The notes beneath the pieces are model-generated. The model searched no databases and was not told the DNA's origin. It was given only the letters and a program-made list of their open reading frames with translations. This document shows, piece after piece, positions 41,322-52,000 of a stretch of DNA of 64,000 nucleotides. Position 1 is the first letter of the stretch. Every line of letters starts with the position of its first letter. The stretch is from an uncultured Eubacteriales bacterium (GTDB lineage: Bacteria > Bacillota > Clostridia > Oscillospirales > Oscillospiraceae), in the NCBI GenBank assembly GCA_900079765.1, contig LT599017.1:1-64000 (forward strand). Reading direction: 5' to 3'. Made by a program: the position numbers and the translations under genes.

Positions 41322-42014
41322 CTATTTTAGTAGGGTCGAGAGGATGTCGTCAAAATTACGGGCGATATAAGTGGGCTGGGGGCCGTCCGGGGCGGGGTCC
41401 TGGCCGTCGGGGGCGTACCAGATGGAGTCGAGCCCCGCGTTGACCGCCCCCTGGATGTCGGCCGCCAGGCTGTCCCCCACCATGACGGCACGGCTCGGGT
41501 CGTCCAGCTCCAGCGCGGCGAGGACCTTGTCGAAGAATATCTTTTGGGGTTTCTGGCAGTCCATCTCCCCTGAGATGAAGAGATAGGGGATGACCTCCTT
41601 CAGCGGTGAGCGGGAGAACCGCCCCCGCTGGGCGATGGACAGACCGTTGGTGAGGATTGCCAGGGTGCAGTGGGGGGCCAGGGCGCGGCACAGTGACTCC
41701 GCCCCGGGGAGAAGGTCGGCCCCCTCCGCCAGCCGGGAGAGGTAGAAGTGGTTCATCTCCGCCGGGTTGTGGTCCCCGCCCAGCTCTCGCTGGAGAGCGG
41801 CGAACCGCTCAACAACCAAAAAGTCCTTCTCTGCCTCGCCCCGGTCGAAAGCGTCCCAGAGGGCCCGATTGATGGCGAGGTAGTAGCCCCTCGTAGCCTC
41901 GTCGGCGGGATAGCCGTACTCCTCCAAAGTCAGGTTCAAGGCCCGGAGCTCGGCGGCGTCAAAATCAAAGAGGGTGTTGTCGGCGTCAAAAAATACATAG
42001 TCGTATCTGGGCAT
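41322..42014 (-). CDS. yjjG: Noncanonical pyrimidine nucleotidase, YjjG family
   Basis: A 230-residue HAD phosphatase. DADNTLFDF near residue 10 is motif I with the nucleophile Asp, LTNGLS is motif II (about 118), KPQKIFFDKV holds the Lys of motif III, and VMVGDSLAADIQGA is motif IV. YjjG removes 5'-phosphate from noncanonical pyrimidine nucleotides. The start is three bases after the ThrE subunit stop, so co-transcribed. Confidence 0.9.
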   Translation of the reverse strand: MPRYDYVFFDADNTLFDFDAAELRALNLTLEEYGYPADEATRGYYLAINRALWDAFDRGEAEKDFLVVERFAALQRELGGDHNPAEMNHFYLSRLAEGADLLPGAESLCRALAPHCTLAILTNGLSIAQRGRFSRSPLKEVIPYLFISGEMDCQKPQKIFFDKVLAALELDDPSRAVMVGDSLAADIQGAVNAGLDSIWYAPDGQDPAPDGPQPTYIARNFDDILSTLLK

Positions 42015-42017
42015 ACA

Positions 42018-42479
42018 TCAGCATCCTTTCGGTTTTCTGCGGCGCAGGGTATTGACCATGCGCACGAAGGAGGACACCAGCAGCACCCCCACGGCCAGGG
42101 ATCCCGCCATGCCAAGCGTGTGCAGGAAGGTCTCCAGAAAAAGGCCGGTCTCGCCGTTAATGGCGTGCTCCATAGTGTAGTAAATGCCCCCGCCGGGGGC
42201 CAGGGGAAAGAAGGCCACCAGCAGGTACCCGATGGCCGGGCATTTGCGGATGCGGGCCATAATTTCCGAGTAGGCGGAAATGGTAACCGCCGCGAGGAAG
42301 ACCTGCAACAGATCGCTGTGGAAGAGGGGCTCGGTCACCAGATACACCAGCCATCCCAGCGCCCCTCCGAACGAGCAGATGAAAATGCCCGCGTGGATAT
42401 TGAAAAGAATGCAGAATGGGATGCAGGCGAGGAAAGCCCATAGGCAGGGGAGAAAATAGTCGAAAAACAGCTCGCTCAT
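42018..42479 (-). CDS. Threonine/serine exporter subunit, ThrE DUF3815 type
   Basis: A 153-residue membrane protein with four to five helices. It is the short half of the split ThrE exporter (CPAIGYLLVAFFPLAPGGGI is the conserved block near 78-97). It overlaps the long half by four bases (ATGA). Together they form a pump for threonine/serine or dicarboxylate/small acids. Confidence 0.88.
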   Translation of the reverse strand: MSELFFDYFLPCLWAFLACIPFCILFNIHAGIFICSFGGALGWLVYLVTEPLFHSDLLQVFLAAVTISAYSEIMARIRKCPAIGYLLVAFFPLAPGGGIYYTMEHAINGETGLFLETFLHTLGMAGSLAVGVLLVSSFVRMVNTLRRRKPKGC

Positions 42480-43252
42480 CCCACGCCCCCTCCCCATAAG
42501 AGCCGGGCCAGCCACAGGGCCGTGCCGGTACCCAGGGCGATGGCCGCGCCGATGAGTAGGGCCTCCGCAGTTTTGGAGAGGCCGGTCACCATGTCCCCCG
42601 CCATAATATCCCGCATGGCGTTGGTGAAGATGAGGCCGGGCACCAGCAGCATCAGCGCGCCGATGGTGATGAGGTCGAAATTCCGCCCGAGCCCGACTAC
42701 CGTCAGGGCGAGGGCCACCAGGGCGGATACCGCGCCGGCTGCCGCCGTCTTGAAGAAGAGGTTGGTCCCTAAGCGTGCAAAGAAGATGAGGCACCCGCCC
42801 GCCGCCAGGCCGCACAGCCCGGCGCATAGAGCGTCCACCGCCGTCCCGCCAAAGAAGAGGCAGAACAGCGCCGCGCCTAAGAAGTAGGCGATGGCCTGGG
42901 TGAGCAGGGAATAGCTCCGACGCGCCGCCTCCAGCGCGTCCAGCCGGTCCCACGCCTCTTCCAGCGTAGGCGCCTCGGCGCACAGGTGGCGGCACAGGGT
43001 GTTATACCGCTCCAGCTGGTCGATGTCGGTTCCGTGGTCCTTCATGCGGCGCACCCGGGTGAAAGTGCGGCCCGAAGGGGTCACCATACTGACGATGATG
43101 CAGTTGGGAATGGCGAAGACCTCCCCGGTGGCGACACCGTAGGCCCGCAGGATCCGCTGAACCGACTCCTCCACGCGGTAGACCTCGGCCCCCGTACCCA
43201 GGAGGCGGTAGCCCATGTCGGTGGCGAGATTGATGAGCTTGTCGTAGTCCAA
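42476..43252 (-). CDS. Threonine/serine exporter subunit, ThrE DUF1212 type
   Basis: A 258-residue protein. The N-terminal cytoplasmic part (GYRLLGTGAEVYRVEESVQR, IVSMVTPSG) is the ThrE/DUF1212 signature; helices follow from about residue 120. It is the larger half of the split exporter whose other half overlaps downstream. Confidence 0.9.
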   Translation of the reverse strand: MDYDKLINLATDMGYRLLGTGAEVYRVEESVQRILRAYGVATGEVFAIPNCIIVSMVTPSGRTFTRVRRMKDHGTDIDQLERYNTLCRHLCAEAPTLEEAWDRLDALEAARRSYSLLTQAIAYFLGAALFCLFFGGTAVDALCAGLCGLAAGGCLIFFARLGTNLFFKTAAAGAVSALVALALTVVGLGRNFDLITIGALMLLVPGLIFTNAMRDIMAGDMVTGLSKTAEALLIGAAIALGTGTALWLARLLWGGGVG

Positions 43253-43273
43253 GCAAAGTCCCCTCGTTCTTGT

Positions 43274-43741
43274 TTAATTGTCGCAGTTTGCCGCATCGAT
43301 AGCGAGGACGATCATCAGGCACATCAGCACATCCTCATCATGAGCCACGTCGATGACGTAGAAGTCCGACCAGTGGAAAAGCTCCTTGGATGCCCGCATA
43401 ATCTCCCGTCCGCCCTGGTCGGCAACGGTGTAGTCCCAGCCGAACAGATCCCCGTCCACCTGCCAGCCGTTGCAGTCCAGCCCATAGCGGGGGAAGAGAA
43501 GGGTAAATTCCTTCCTGAGCTCGCCCACCGGCTCCTCCCCCATATAGAAGGTGAACCGGGGCAGGAGGGTGAGAGGGGCCTCCTGGACGGTGCCCAGGAA
43601 ATTCCCGGCGGCGTCCGATATCTCCAGACGGTGTCCCCAGGAGAGGCGGCCCTGGACAGTGAAGAGGGTGCGCTCGTTCTCATCGTAAATGTCGTAGCTG
43701 TCAAACCAGGAGAAGACCCGCTGTCTGAAAAGCAGCCGCAT
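43274..43741 (-). CDS. LURP-one-related (YxjI-type) protein
   Basis: A 155-residue protein with the LURP-one/tubby-like beta fold: repeated short strands with patterns such as FDSYDIYDENERTLFTVQG and GHRLEISDAAGNFLGTVQEA. The family is of unknown function and cytosolic. Its start overlaps the stop of the DUF3783 gene by one base. Confidence 0.8.
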   Translation of the reverse strand: MRLLFRQRVFSWFDSYDIYDENERTLFTVQGRLSWGHRLEISDAAGNFLGTVQEAPLTLLPRFTFYMGEEPVGELRKEFTLLFPRYGLDCNGWQVDGDLFGWDYTVADQGGREIMRASKELFHWSDFYVIDVAHDEDVLMCLMIVLAIDAANCDN

Positions 43742-44148
43742 TACAAGTCCTCCTGCTTTTTCTTCTTCACACCGTGCATAGCCTCGTGCTCACGGCCCAG
43801 CTCGTCGTAAAGGGCGTCCAGGGTCCAGCCCATGTTGGTGGGAGTCAGGATGGCCTTGCGGTCCGGGGGCGGAGTCCCCGCCTCCCGCATAACAGAGAAG
43901 AGGGCGTCCATCCGGGGCCGGGAGAAACCGCACAACACCATAATGGGCTCGTCAAACTTCGGCAGTACCAGGGGCCGGGGCGCGCTTTCTTGCCCGGGCA
44001 GACCGGCTAAGTACCCCACGGTCTGGGCCGTCTCGTCGACGGCCACGGGGCGGGAGAGCGCCCCCATAGCCGCAAAGGCCTCTACAGCCTTTGCCGTGTA
44101 GGCCGGGTCGGGGAAAAAGTGCAAAACCAATTCGTCAGTATTCATCAA
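43741..44148 (-). CDS. DUF3783 domain-containing protein
   Basis: A 135-residue protein. The family pattern is MVLCGFSRPRMDALFSVMRE (about 70-89) followed by KAILTPTNMGW. Function unknown. It lies 10 bases after msrAB in the same direction. Confidence 0.78.
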   Translation of the reverse strand: MMNTDELVLHFFPDPAYTAKAVEAFAAMGALSRPVAVDETAQTVGYLAGLPGQESAPRPLVLPKFDEPIMVLCGFSRPRMDALFSVMREAGTPPPDRKAILTPTNMGWTLDALYDELGREHEAMHGVKKKKQEDL

Positions 44149-44158
44149 GCTCCTCCTC

Positions 44159-45109
44159 TCACAGCAGGGCTAGGTACGAGCCGTACCCCTCCCGCTCCAT
44201 CATTTCCTTGGGAATAAATTTGAGAGCCGCGCTGTTGATGCAATAGCGCAGGCCACCCTTTTCGGAAGGCCCGTCGGGGAAGACGTGGCCCAAATGCGCG
44301 TCCCCGTGCTTGCTGCGCACCTCGGTGCGCATCCGCCCCAGAGTGCGGTCCTCCAGCTCGGTGAGAAGGCGTTCATCGATGGGCCGGGAAAAGCTGGGCC
44401 ACCCGCAGCCCGACTCAAACTTGTCGTCCGAGAGGAAGAGCGGTTCTCCGGTGGTGACGTCCACGTAAATACCAGCACGAAACTCGTCAAAATATTGGTT
44501 CCGGAACGGCGGCTCGGTGGAGCTCTCCTGAGTGACGGCGTACTGGAGTTCGTCCAGCCGGTCCCTCAGCGTTTCGTCGGAGGGCCTGGGGTAGCGGGTA
44601 TGCGCATCCACAGCAGACTTCGCCGCATCAAATTTCGCGGCTCCGATGTGGCAGTAACCGCCCGGGTTCTTGTCCAGGTACTTCTGGTGATACTCCTCTG
44701 CGGGAAAGAAATTGCGCAGCGGCAGCACCTCCACGGCGATGGGCAGGGTAAATTTCTCCTGTAAGGCCGCGATGGAAGAGCGGATCACCGGCACGTCTGC
44801 CTCGTCGGTGAAGTAGATGCCGGTGCGGTACTGTGTCCCCCGGTCCTCTCCCTGACGGTTGACGCTCACGGGGTCGATCACGTCGTAATACCGCTCCAAC
44901 AGGAAAGGAAGGCCCAGCAGCGCTTCGTCGTACTCCACCTTCACAGTCTCTGCGTGGCCGGTGCCGCTGTGGCAGACCTCCTGATAGCTGGGATTCTCCG
45001 TGTTCCCGTTGGCGTACCCCACCTCGGTGGACAGCACACCGGGGAGACAGTCGAAATACTTCTCCGTCCCCCAAAAACAGCCCCCAGCCAGATAAATTTC
45101 CTTTTTCAT
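44159..45109 (-). CDS. msrAB: Fused peptide methionine sulfoxide reductase MsrA/MsrB
   Basis: A 316-residue fusion that reduces both S- and R-methionine sulfoxide. The MsrA domain (about 1-155) has the active-site GGCFWGTE at residues 9-16. The MsrB domain (about 180-305) has [11 protein letters not shown] and, with the catalytic Cys, RYCINS. No signal peptide is seen, so it is cytoplasmic. MsrB lacks the usual CxxC pair for zinc; only GCGW and RYC cysteines are evident in that domain. Confidence 0.95.
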   Translation of the reverse strand: MKKEIYLAGGCFWGTEKYFDCLPGVLSTEVGYANGNTENPSYQEVCHSGTGHAETVKVEYDEALLGLPFLLERYYDVIDPVSVNRQGEDRGTQYRTGIYFTDEADVPVIRSSIAALQEKFTLPIAVEVLPLRNFFPAEEYHQKYLDKNPGGYCHIGAAKFDAAKSAVDAHTRYPRPSDETLRDRLDELQYAVTQESSTEPPFRNQYFDEFRAGIYVDVTTGEPLFLSDDKFESGCGWPSFSRPIDERLLTELEDRTLGRMRTEVRSKHGDAHLGHVFPDGPSEKGGLRYCINSAALKFIPKEMMEREGYGSYLALL

Positions 45110-45130
45110 ATGAAAGACCTCGTTATTAGA

Positions 45131-45685
45131 CTATAGTTCTTCGTTGAGGAGTACCATGTGAACATGATCCTCCCAGATGCCGTGAATCTTTAAGTACTGC
45201 CGGGACAGGCCCTCGCTGCGAAAGCCCAGCTTTTCCACCACACGGAGGGAGGAAACGTTTCTGGGGATAATGTTGGCCTCGACCCGATGAAGGCCGTAGT
45301 CCTGAAAGATGACCTTCAGCCCCGTGCGCAGGGCCTCGGTCATGTAACCCCGGTTGGTCTCCGCCCCGTCCAGCTTGTACCCCAAAAAGCAGGAGAGGAA
45401 CGGTCCCCGTACGATGTTGCTGAACCCCAAGGAGCCGATAACCCGCCCCTCGTCCCCCCGTTTGAAAAGGTAGAGACGCAGGGCTTCTCCCGCCTCAGTC
45501 TGGGAAAAGTCCCGCGCAAGCTGCTCGGCATGAAACTCGGGGGTATAAAAATCGTCGCCACGCAGGGGCTCCCACGGCTCAAGAAAGGAGCGGTTTCGCC
45601 GGTAATAGTCCAGCACCGTCGGCGCGTCTACGGGCGTCAGAGCCTTTAAAACCAGCCGGGCTGTCTCGTATCTCAGTGGCGGCAT
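45131..45685 (-). CDS. GNAT N-acetyltransferase, RimJ/RimL type
   Basis: A 184-residue GNAT protein. ETARLVLKALTPVDAPTVLD at the N-terminus, GRVIGSLGFSNIVRG in the middle, GYMTEALRTGLKVIFQDYGLH (two parts) as CoA site, and NVSSLRVVEKLGFRSEG near the C-terminus are the RimJ/RimL features. It is first of a long minus-strand run that ends at 39873. Confidence 0.9.
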   Translation of the reverse strand: MPPLRYETARLVLKALTPVDAPTVLDYYRRNRSFLEPWEPLRGDDFYTPEFHAEQLARDFSQTEAGEALRLYLFKRGDEGRVIGSLGFSNIVRGPFLSCFLGYKLDGAETNRGYMTEALRTGLKVIFQDYGLHRVEANIIPRNVSSLRVVEKLGFRSEGLSRQYLKIHGIWEDHVHMVLLNEEL

Positions 45686-45722
45686 TCGCGCATTTCTCCC
45701 TTGTTAATGTTCTGTTGGAGCT

Positions 45723-45750
45723 ATTATATCATACCCCGGAGAATTTCCAA
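45723..45750 (-). promoter_or_regulatory. Promoter of the GNAT-msrAB run
   Basis: On the minus strand TTGGAA, 16-bp spacer, TATAAT (45723-45728), 37 bases upstream of the GNAT start. Confidence 0.65.
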
Positions 45751-45967
45751 TAGTGGCGCGCGATAATAATTTTGTTCCAGCGAAGGCAAAACATAAATAA
45801 AACTGGACGGCCCAGGTCCGCCCCAACAAAAACTCAAAACTTTAGATGCTCCAATAGCATATAAGGCACCGTACCCTCTGCGAAGAGACTTACGGAGCAG
45901 ACCGGGAGAGACCTGTTCAAAAATCAGCCCTGCAAAGCCTTACTCCGCTGATGATTCCACCGGCACA
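45751..45967. other. Non-coding spacer upstream of GNAT gene
   Basis: About 220 bases between the promoter of the GNAT run and the adhesin terminator. No frame with a ribosome site and no hairpin of note was seen. Confidence 0.4.
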
Positions 45968-46016
45968 AAAGAAATGTGTCCCCCGGCCAACCGGCCGGGG
46001 GACACATTTCTTTGAT
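45968..46016 (-). terminator. Terminator of the adhesin gene
   Basis: Perfect 21-bp stem (45968-45988 with 45993-46013) with loop AACC; TTTTG follows on the minus strand. The length of the perfect stem is unusual. Confidence 0.9.
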
Positions 46017-46036
46017 ACACTGTCGCTTGGACAGGC

Positions 46037-49000
46037 CTAGCCCTCTTCTTCCTCCTTCTTGCGAGAGAAGGTAAACGCCAGCCCGGCGGCTGCCATGGAC
46101 AGGGCCAGGGCAAGCAGTCCCAGGGTGATGGTGGGGTTGGCGGGCTCGGCTACCATACCAGTCTGCGGCAGATTGCCCAGCGGGGTGGCGCTATCGACGA
46201 TCTCGATCTGAGCGCCCAGCTGCGCGCTATCGTCAGGTTGGTCGCTCAGCGGAACGTCCTCGTCACCGATGTCCTCTTCGACAGGCGTGGGGCTCGGAGA
46301 GGGGATGGGTGTGGGAGTAGGCGTCGGGGTAGGCGTCGGCTTGGGGGTCGGTTTGGGATCCGGGTCGGTGCCGCCGGAGTAGTAATAGTAGTTATTGCTG
46401 ACGGTGAGGGCTCCGCTGGTGTCCTTACCGGTGGCGATGGTCCAATTACCGTAGGTGCTGCCGGTCACGGCGTTCCCGGCGATCTTGGTCTCCTTCACAC
46501 TATAGACGATTTCAACGCCCTTAGAGCCCTCGCGGTATTTGTAGATGGTGTAGACCGGGCTCGTATCGTCCTCCGAGAGAGCGACGGGGATGACGGAGGC
46601 ACCAAACTCGCCGAGCCAGCGTGTCGTGCTGCCGCCGTCCTGGTTTACGCTGGTCATGGTCAGGGTCAGGCCGGTGGCCACGCCGTCGGCATAGAGCTCC
46701 AACTCGATGCTGGCGGGGAGGCTGGAGTAGTTGCCGCTCCAGGTTTTGATTACGGGGATAGAGATGGTCTCCGAATCGTAGGTGTTTGTAATGTTGGCCG
46801 TGCCGGTGTTCTGGGGCTGATAGCCATAGGCCGAGCTGTAGCCGGTCTCCGGGCTGTAGGTGATGGCGATTTCTCTGGCCTCGTCGACATCTGCGGTCGC
46901 AGCGTCGTCATAATAGCCCATGGCGGTCTCGCGTACGGCGTACTTGATCTCCGTGCCGCCGGAGGAATCGGGCAGATCCGTCCAGTTGTACTTCCAGCCG
47001 GCGGTTTCATCCAGGACCTTGACGTATTCATCGCCCGTCATGGCCGTGCCGTTGGAGTAGAGCTGGATCTTCACGTAATCGGGACGGCCGCCGTCGCGGT
47101 TATTACCGTCGGCCCAGAGCTTTTCACCCGACACCTGAGCGGTGGTCTCCGGGGTGCGGGTGTTGGTCACGGTCACGGCGTTGTCGGTCACGGCTCCATT
47201 ATTGGTGTAAGTGACGGCGTACGCGCCGTTGACGGCCTCTTCGACGCGATAGGCAATATCCGCGCCGGTGGCGGCGTCCTTGGCTGGCAGGTTGGAGACC
47301 ACGGCGGTCCAGTGAGCCTCGCCATGCGTCACAGTGAAGGCCGTACTGGTGGTGGTGGCATCTGCTTCAGACAGGGTCACAGCACCCAAAGTGGTTTCGC
47401 CGCTGGAGATGTTGATGGTCACGCTGCTGGGGCGGCTGGACACATAGTCCGTGTCGTTCCACGCCTTGGTAATTGTGAACGGAGCGGCCAGGGTACGGGT
47501 ATTGGCCACAACCAGCTGGCCCAAGCTGTTCAGGGGCGCCGTCTCGGTGTAGTCTGAGTCGGTATAGATGGTGGCCACCAGCGGAGTGGTGGTAATCCAT
47601 TTGCTGTGGTCGCTGTTCCAGCCGCTGGAGGATGTGCCGTTGGTCACCCTGACGTACCATATGGCCGTGCTGGCGGTGTAAGCGTCGGGAGCGTCGGTCT
47701 CACTGAGCGTGTATTCGCCGGTGCTGGAAATGTCGTTGAAGGCTGCCACACCGTTTCCGTCGGTCTTGCTGTTGACGGCCGCATCGTCCAGAGTCAGGGT
47801 AAAGGTGGCCGTGGTTTCAGGGGAGATGCCCAAAATGGGACTGGTACCGTCGGTCTTGAGGATGCGGATGGAGGCGGGGGTGGTGGCCTCGCCGGTGACC
47901 TTGCTGTTCTTGACAGTCAGGGTCTTGGTTGAGCCGCTCCAGCCGCTGCTGCCGGTGATGTTATCCACGATCCACTCCCAGATATCGGTGAAGACATTGC
48001 CGCTGGTGGGGCCTTCCACGTTGAGCATACTCTTGGAAGCGGTTACGCTCCAGACGGTGTTTTCCTTCGCATAGCCTTTGGGGGCGGTAATCTCAGCCAG
48101 ATAGAATGTCGCAAAGGTACCGTCGGCGGGTAGCGCGTTGGTCGGGATAGCGACCCCCACATCACCGCTCACATTGGTGGTAAGGGCGCTTTCAAACACC
48201 GGAATGCTGAGCGCGGTGTCTGTATACAGCTGGAAGACCGCGTCCTGCAGGGGAAGCGTACTGTCCTCGCTGTCCACCTTGTGGATGGTGAAGGAGGCAT
48301 GATTTCGGACTTCCGTCCTGATGTTGGGGTCATAGGTGTTGGTGATGACGGTGTGGTCGCCGTTGTAAGAGACTTTGTAGCCGGCCGGCACAGTGGTCTC
48401 CACAGCCTGGTAGGAGACGGGGGTGCTGGTGTCTTGGTACGCGTCAAGGCCGCTCCAGGTGTAGGTGCGGTTGCTGGTCGTCTTTGTCTCTACGTCCTGC
48501 CAGGTGCCGTTGTCGCCCACCTTTTTCTGAAGAGTCACCTGAACCTCCGCATCGGTCGCCGAGGGGTTTACATAGGGAGCCGTACCGTGATCCCACACCT
48601 TCGTCACAGTAAAGCTGGTGGCGGGTGACTTGAAGTAGGTGTTGGTAAAGGCAGCGGAGCTGTAGGCGGCCAGGGAGCCGCTCTTGGTGAGGCTGTCGGC
48701 GGTGTAGTTGGTCTTGGCGGCCTCGGTGACCACATAGGCCGTCTTTGTGTCCACGCCGCTGATGGTGGCGGTCTCGCCGGCCTTGAGGATTATCCCGCCG
48801 GCTGCGGCGGCGCGCAGCTCGCTCCCTACGGTGTAGGTGCCGCTGTAAGGTATGCCGCCGAAGGTCACGGTAAAGGTGAAGACGTCGTCTCCGTCAGGCG
48901 TTTGGCTGTTTGGGGCCTTAACGACGGTCTTGCTGATGCTCAGAGCGCCCTTCTCGTGGGTATAGCTATTGGTGGCGGTGACGTTGAGCTGCTGGTCATT

Positions 49001-52000
49001 CGTTCCGACGGTTATTTGTCGGCCGCCTTCAACCGCTGTGCCGTCGCCGCTGTAGGTCACGCCGTTGAAAGTGTAGTCTGTAACGCTGGTGTCGTCAGTC
49101 TCCTTGATGGTGTAGGTGCCGTAGACCAGATCGGAGAAGGTCTTGGATGCGCCGTTTATTAAGGTAAAGGTCGCCCCGCCGACGAGAGCGTTATTCCCGT
49201 CGTAGACGCCGAAGGTAAACTCTTTATTGGTGGCAGCGCCCGTTACTGCCTTGGTAACTGTGATGCTGCCCTTGATCTGCTCGTTTTTCACCGTCAGAGT
49301 GTTGGTGCTTTCGCTGTAGTCAGCGCCGGGGTCAACACCGAGAAACAGGTTATAGATTCTATGCCAGAAATTATCGTCCTTCAGCTCCACCGTATAGTCC
49401 GTACTGGAGCTGACGGTGATGACGTAAGAGAGATCTGTGGGAGTAACGTAGCTTTCAGGGGCCGCGATCTCCTTTAAAGTATAGATTCCCGTCTGGCCAA
49501 AGGTGATTTTCACGGTGCCGTCGGCTTGGGTGGTGTATAGAGTTTCGATACTGTCGCCGTTCTTCGTCAGGAGGAAGGTTGCGCCGGGGAGGGGCTTGGT
49601 GAGGTCCGCGCCATCCACCTTCTTGATGGTCAGCTCCACGGGGGTCTTGATATCGGCGCCCATGTCCTTTTCGTATTGATTGGTGATGGTTATGGTGGTG
49701 CTGCCGCTCTTGGCGACGAGATGAGGGACATTAACCCCGGTCGGAGCGTTTGTATACGAGATGACCGTGTAATTGCTTTCCTCCACATAGTAGGAGCCTG
49801 TGGGAACGCCCGTGAGCGTCATGGAGCCGTTGGTCATCTGCCCATACGTGAAACTTTCATAGAACGTGCCGCCCTTGCCGTCTGTCCCGCCACTGTAAAC
49901 GTTAAAGAGCGCGTCATCAGGCATTACATCCGCACTGTTCGCGCCAAAGGCCTTCGTGACGACCAGCGTCCCCGTGTCGCGGGTGTAGGTGTTGGTGGCG
50001 GTGAGTGCGGCGTTCGCGGTGGTGAGGGTGACGGAGGTGCTTACGCCGGTGTTGCCGCCGCTCCAGCTCACGCTGCTCAGGGTATAGTCCGGGATGTCGG
50101 CTGCGGATTCCTCAATGGCGTACGTGCCGGTGGGCAGGGATTTGCTGGTAGCAGTCCAGCCGTTGCCGGCGTTGACGGTCAGCGTGTCGACCACGGTAGC
50201 CCCGCTCTTTACCTGGAAGGTAAAGCTACCGGAGGGGGTCACGCCGTTGACGACCTTGTTGACCGTAATGGTACCCATCTCACGCGCATTCACGATGGTC
50301 AGGGTGTTGCCGTTCCAGCCGCCGCCTGTGCCGCCGGTGATGTTCTCGACGATCCATCCCCAGATGTTGGTGAAGATATTGCCGCTCTCTGGGGCTTTTA
50401 CTGTGACAATCCCGTTCCTGTTGGCGGTCACGGTCCAGAAGGTGCTGCTCTTGGCATAGCCGCCGGGGGCGGTTTCCTCCACCAGGTAGAACGTTGCGGC
50501 CGTGCTGCCGATGGGCAGCGCGCTGCCGGGAACGGTAATGGTGGCGTAGCCGTCAGCCGCAGTGGTGGCAACACTTCCGACGGTGACGTTGTCAGCGCTT
50601 CCCGCAGAATAACTGGAGTAGAGCTGGAACACCGCACCCGCCAGCGGGCCGCCGCCGCCGTTTTCATCAGCCTTTTTATAGATAGTAAAGCTGGCGTCCT
50701 GGTTTTCATTCCCGGTGGGGACCCAGGTGTTGGTGAAGTTGTAACCGTTTTGCGTGGAGAGCCAATAGCCCGTTTCCGCGGTGCCGTCGGTCTCGTAAAC
50801 GACAAAGCGGTTGCCGGACAAGGTGGCACCGGAGATAGCGGTCTCGGCAACGGTGTAGTTGATCAGACTGCCGTTGTCGTACTTGGGCAGGCCGCTGAAC
50901 GTATAATCGCTGCCGTTCCAGGTAGGAGCAATGTTTAGCCCCACATTGTCGGCGTACAGCGTAATGGTTATGGCGGGCAGACTGCCGGTGTAGTCTTCGC
51001 GCGCCCACGTCTTGGTGCCGCTGACGCTGGTGGTCTTTTCCGCGTAATTGTTGACGAAACTGGTGGTCTGGGTGCCGCCGGTCTGTGTTACGCTTTCCGT
51101 GGTGCTTATGGCACCGGAGACTCCGTCGGCGGAGGGGGTGATGGTGAACAGGTTATCTAAAGTGGGATTGCTGTAGCCGGCCTCGGCAATGGTATAGCTG
51201 CCGGTGGGTAGGTTAGAAAAGGTCCACTGGTATACTCCGTTGATCAGGGCAAAGGAGATCACGGTATTGGTCCCGCTGATAAACTGCTCCTGCCTGGAGG
51301 TTAAATCGGAAAGACGAAGCGTTATGACCTTGGAGAAACCTGTCACGGTGATGGAAAAGCTGCTGGAGAGGGCGGCAATCTCTGCTTCGCTCAGCCCGGA
51401 GAACGCCTTTGTGACGTTCAGCGCGGCAGTAAGGGTCTGAGTGCTCTCCACTGTTGTGGTCAGGCCGGAGATGCTGAGGTCCATGCCCTTGCTGCTGGAG
51501 CCGCCGTCGCAGTTAACCCAGCCGGCTTTCCGCTGCGCTTCGGTAAAACTGACCTCAACATTCGGGTATACCGTTCCGTCGGTCCCCGTGATGGTCACGT
51601 AGGCGGTCACGTTCGTAACATTGCCGATGGCCGTGCGGGTAAAGGTTTGGTTCGTCCCCGCCCGGAATTCGTAGCCGCTAACGATAGAGTAATTCGAGCT
51701 TGTATGTGACGCCCCATTGCTGAACTTGATTACAACGTGGTCCACGGCGGTGACCGTGCCCGTGAAACGGGAGGTTGTCGAACTAATTATATTGCCGTTT
51801 TGATCCTTGACTATTGTGGTCTGGCTGAAGGTCACGTTTTCCACGCGGATGTCCACGTGGTTCACGGTGGCGTTTGTCGCCATCCAGCGGGCATAAAGAG
51901 TGGTATTCCCGGTGATGACGAATTGCTCCCCCGGCAGATAGAGTGTGTTGTTGCTTGTATTGGAGGCGGAGGTGCCCCAGCCCACGAACTCGTAGCCGCT

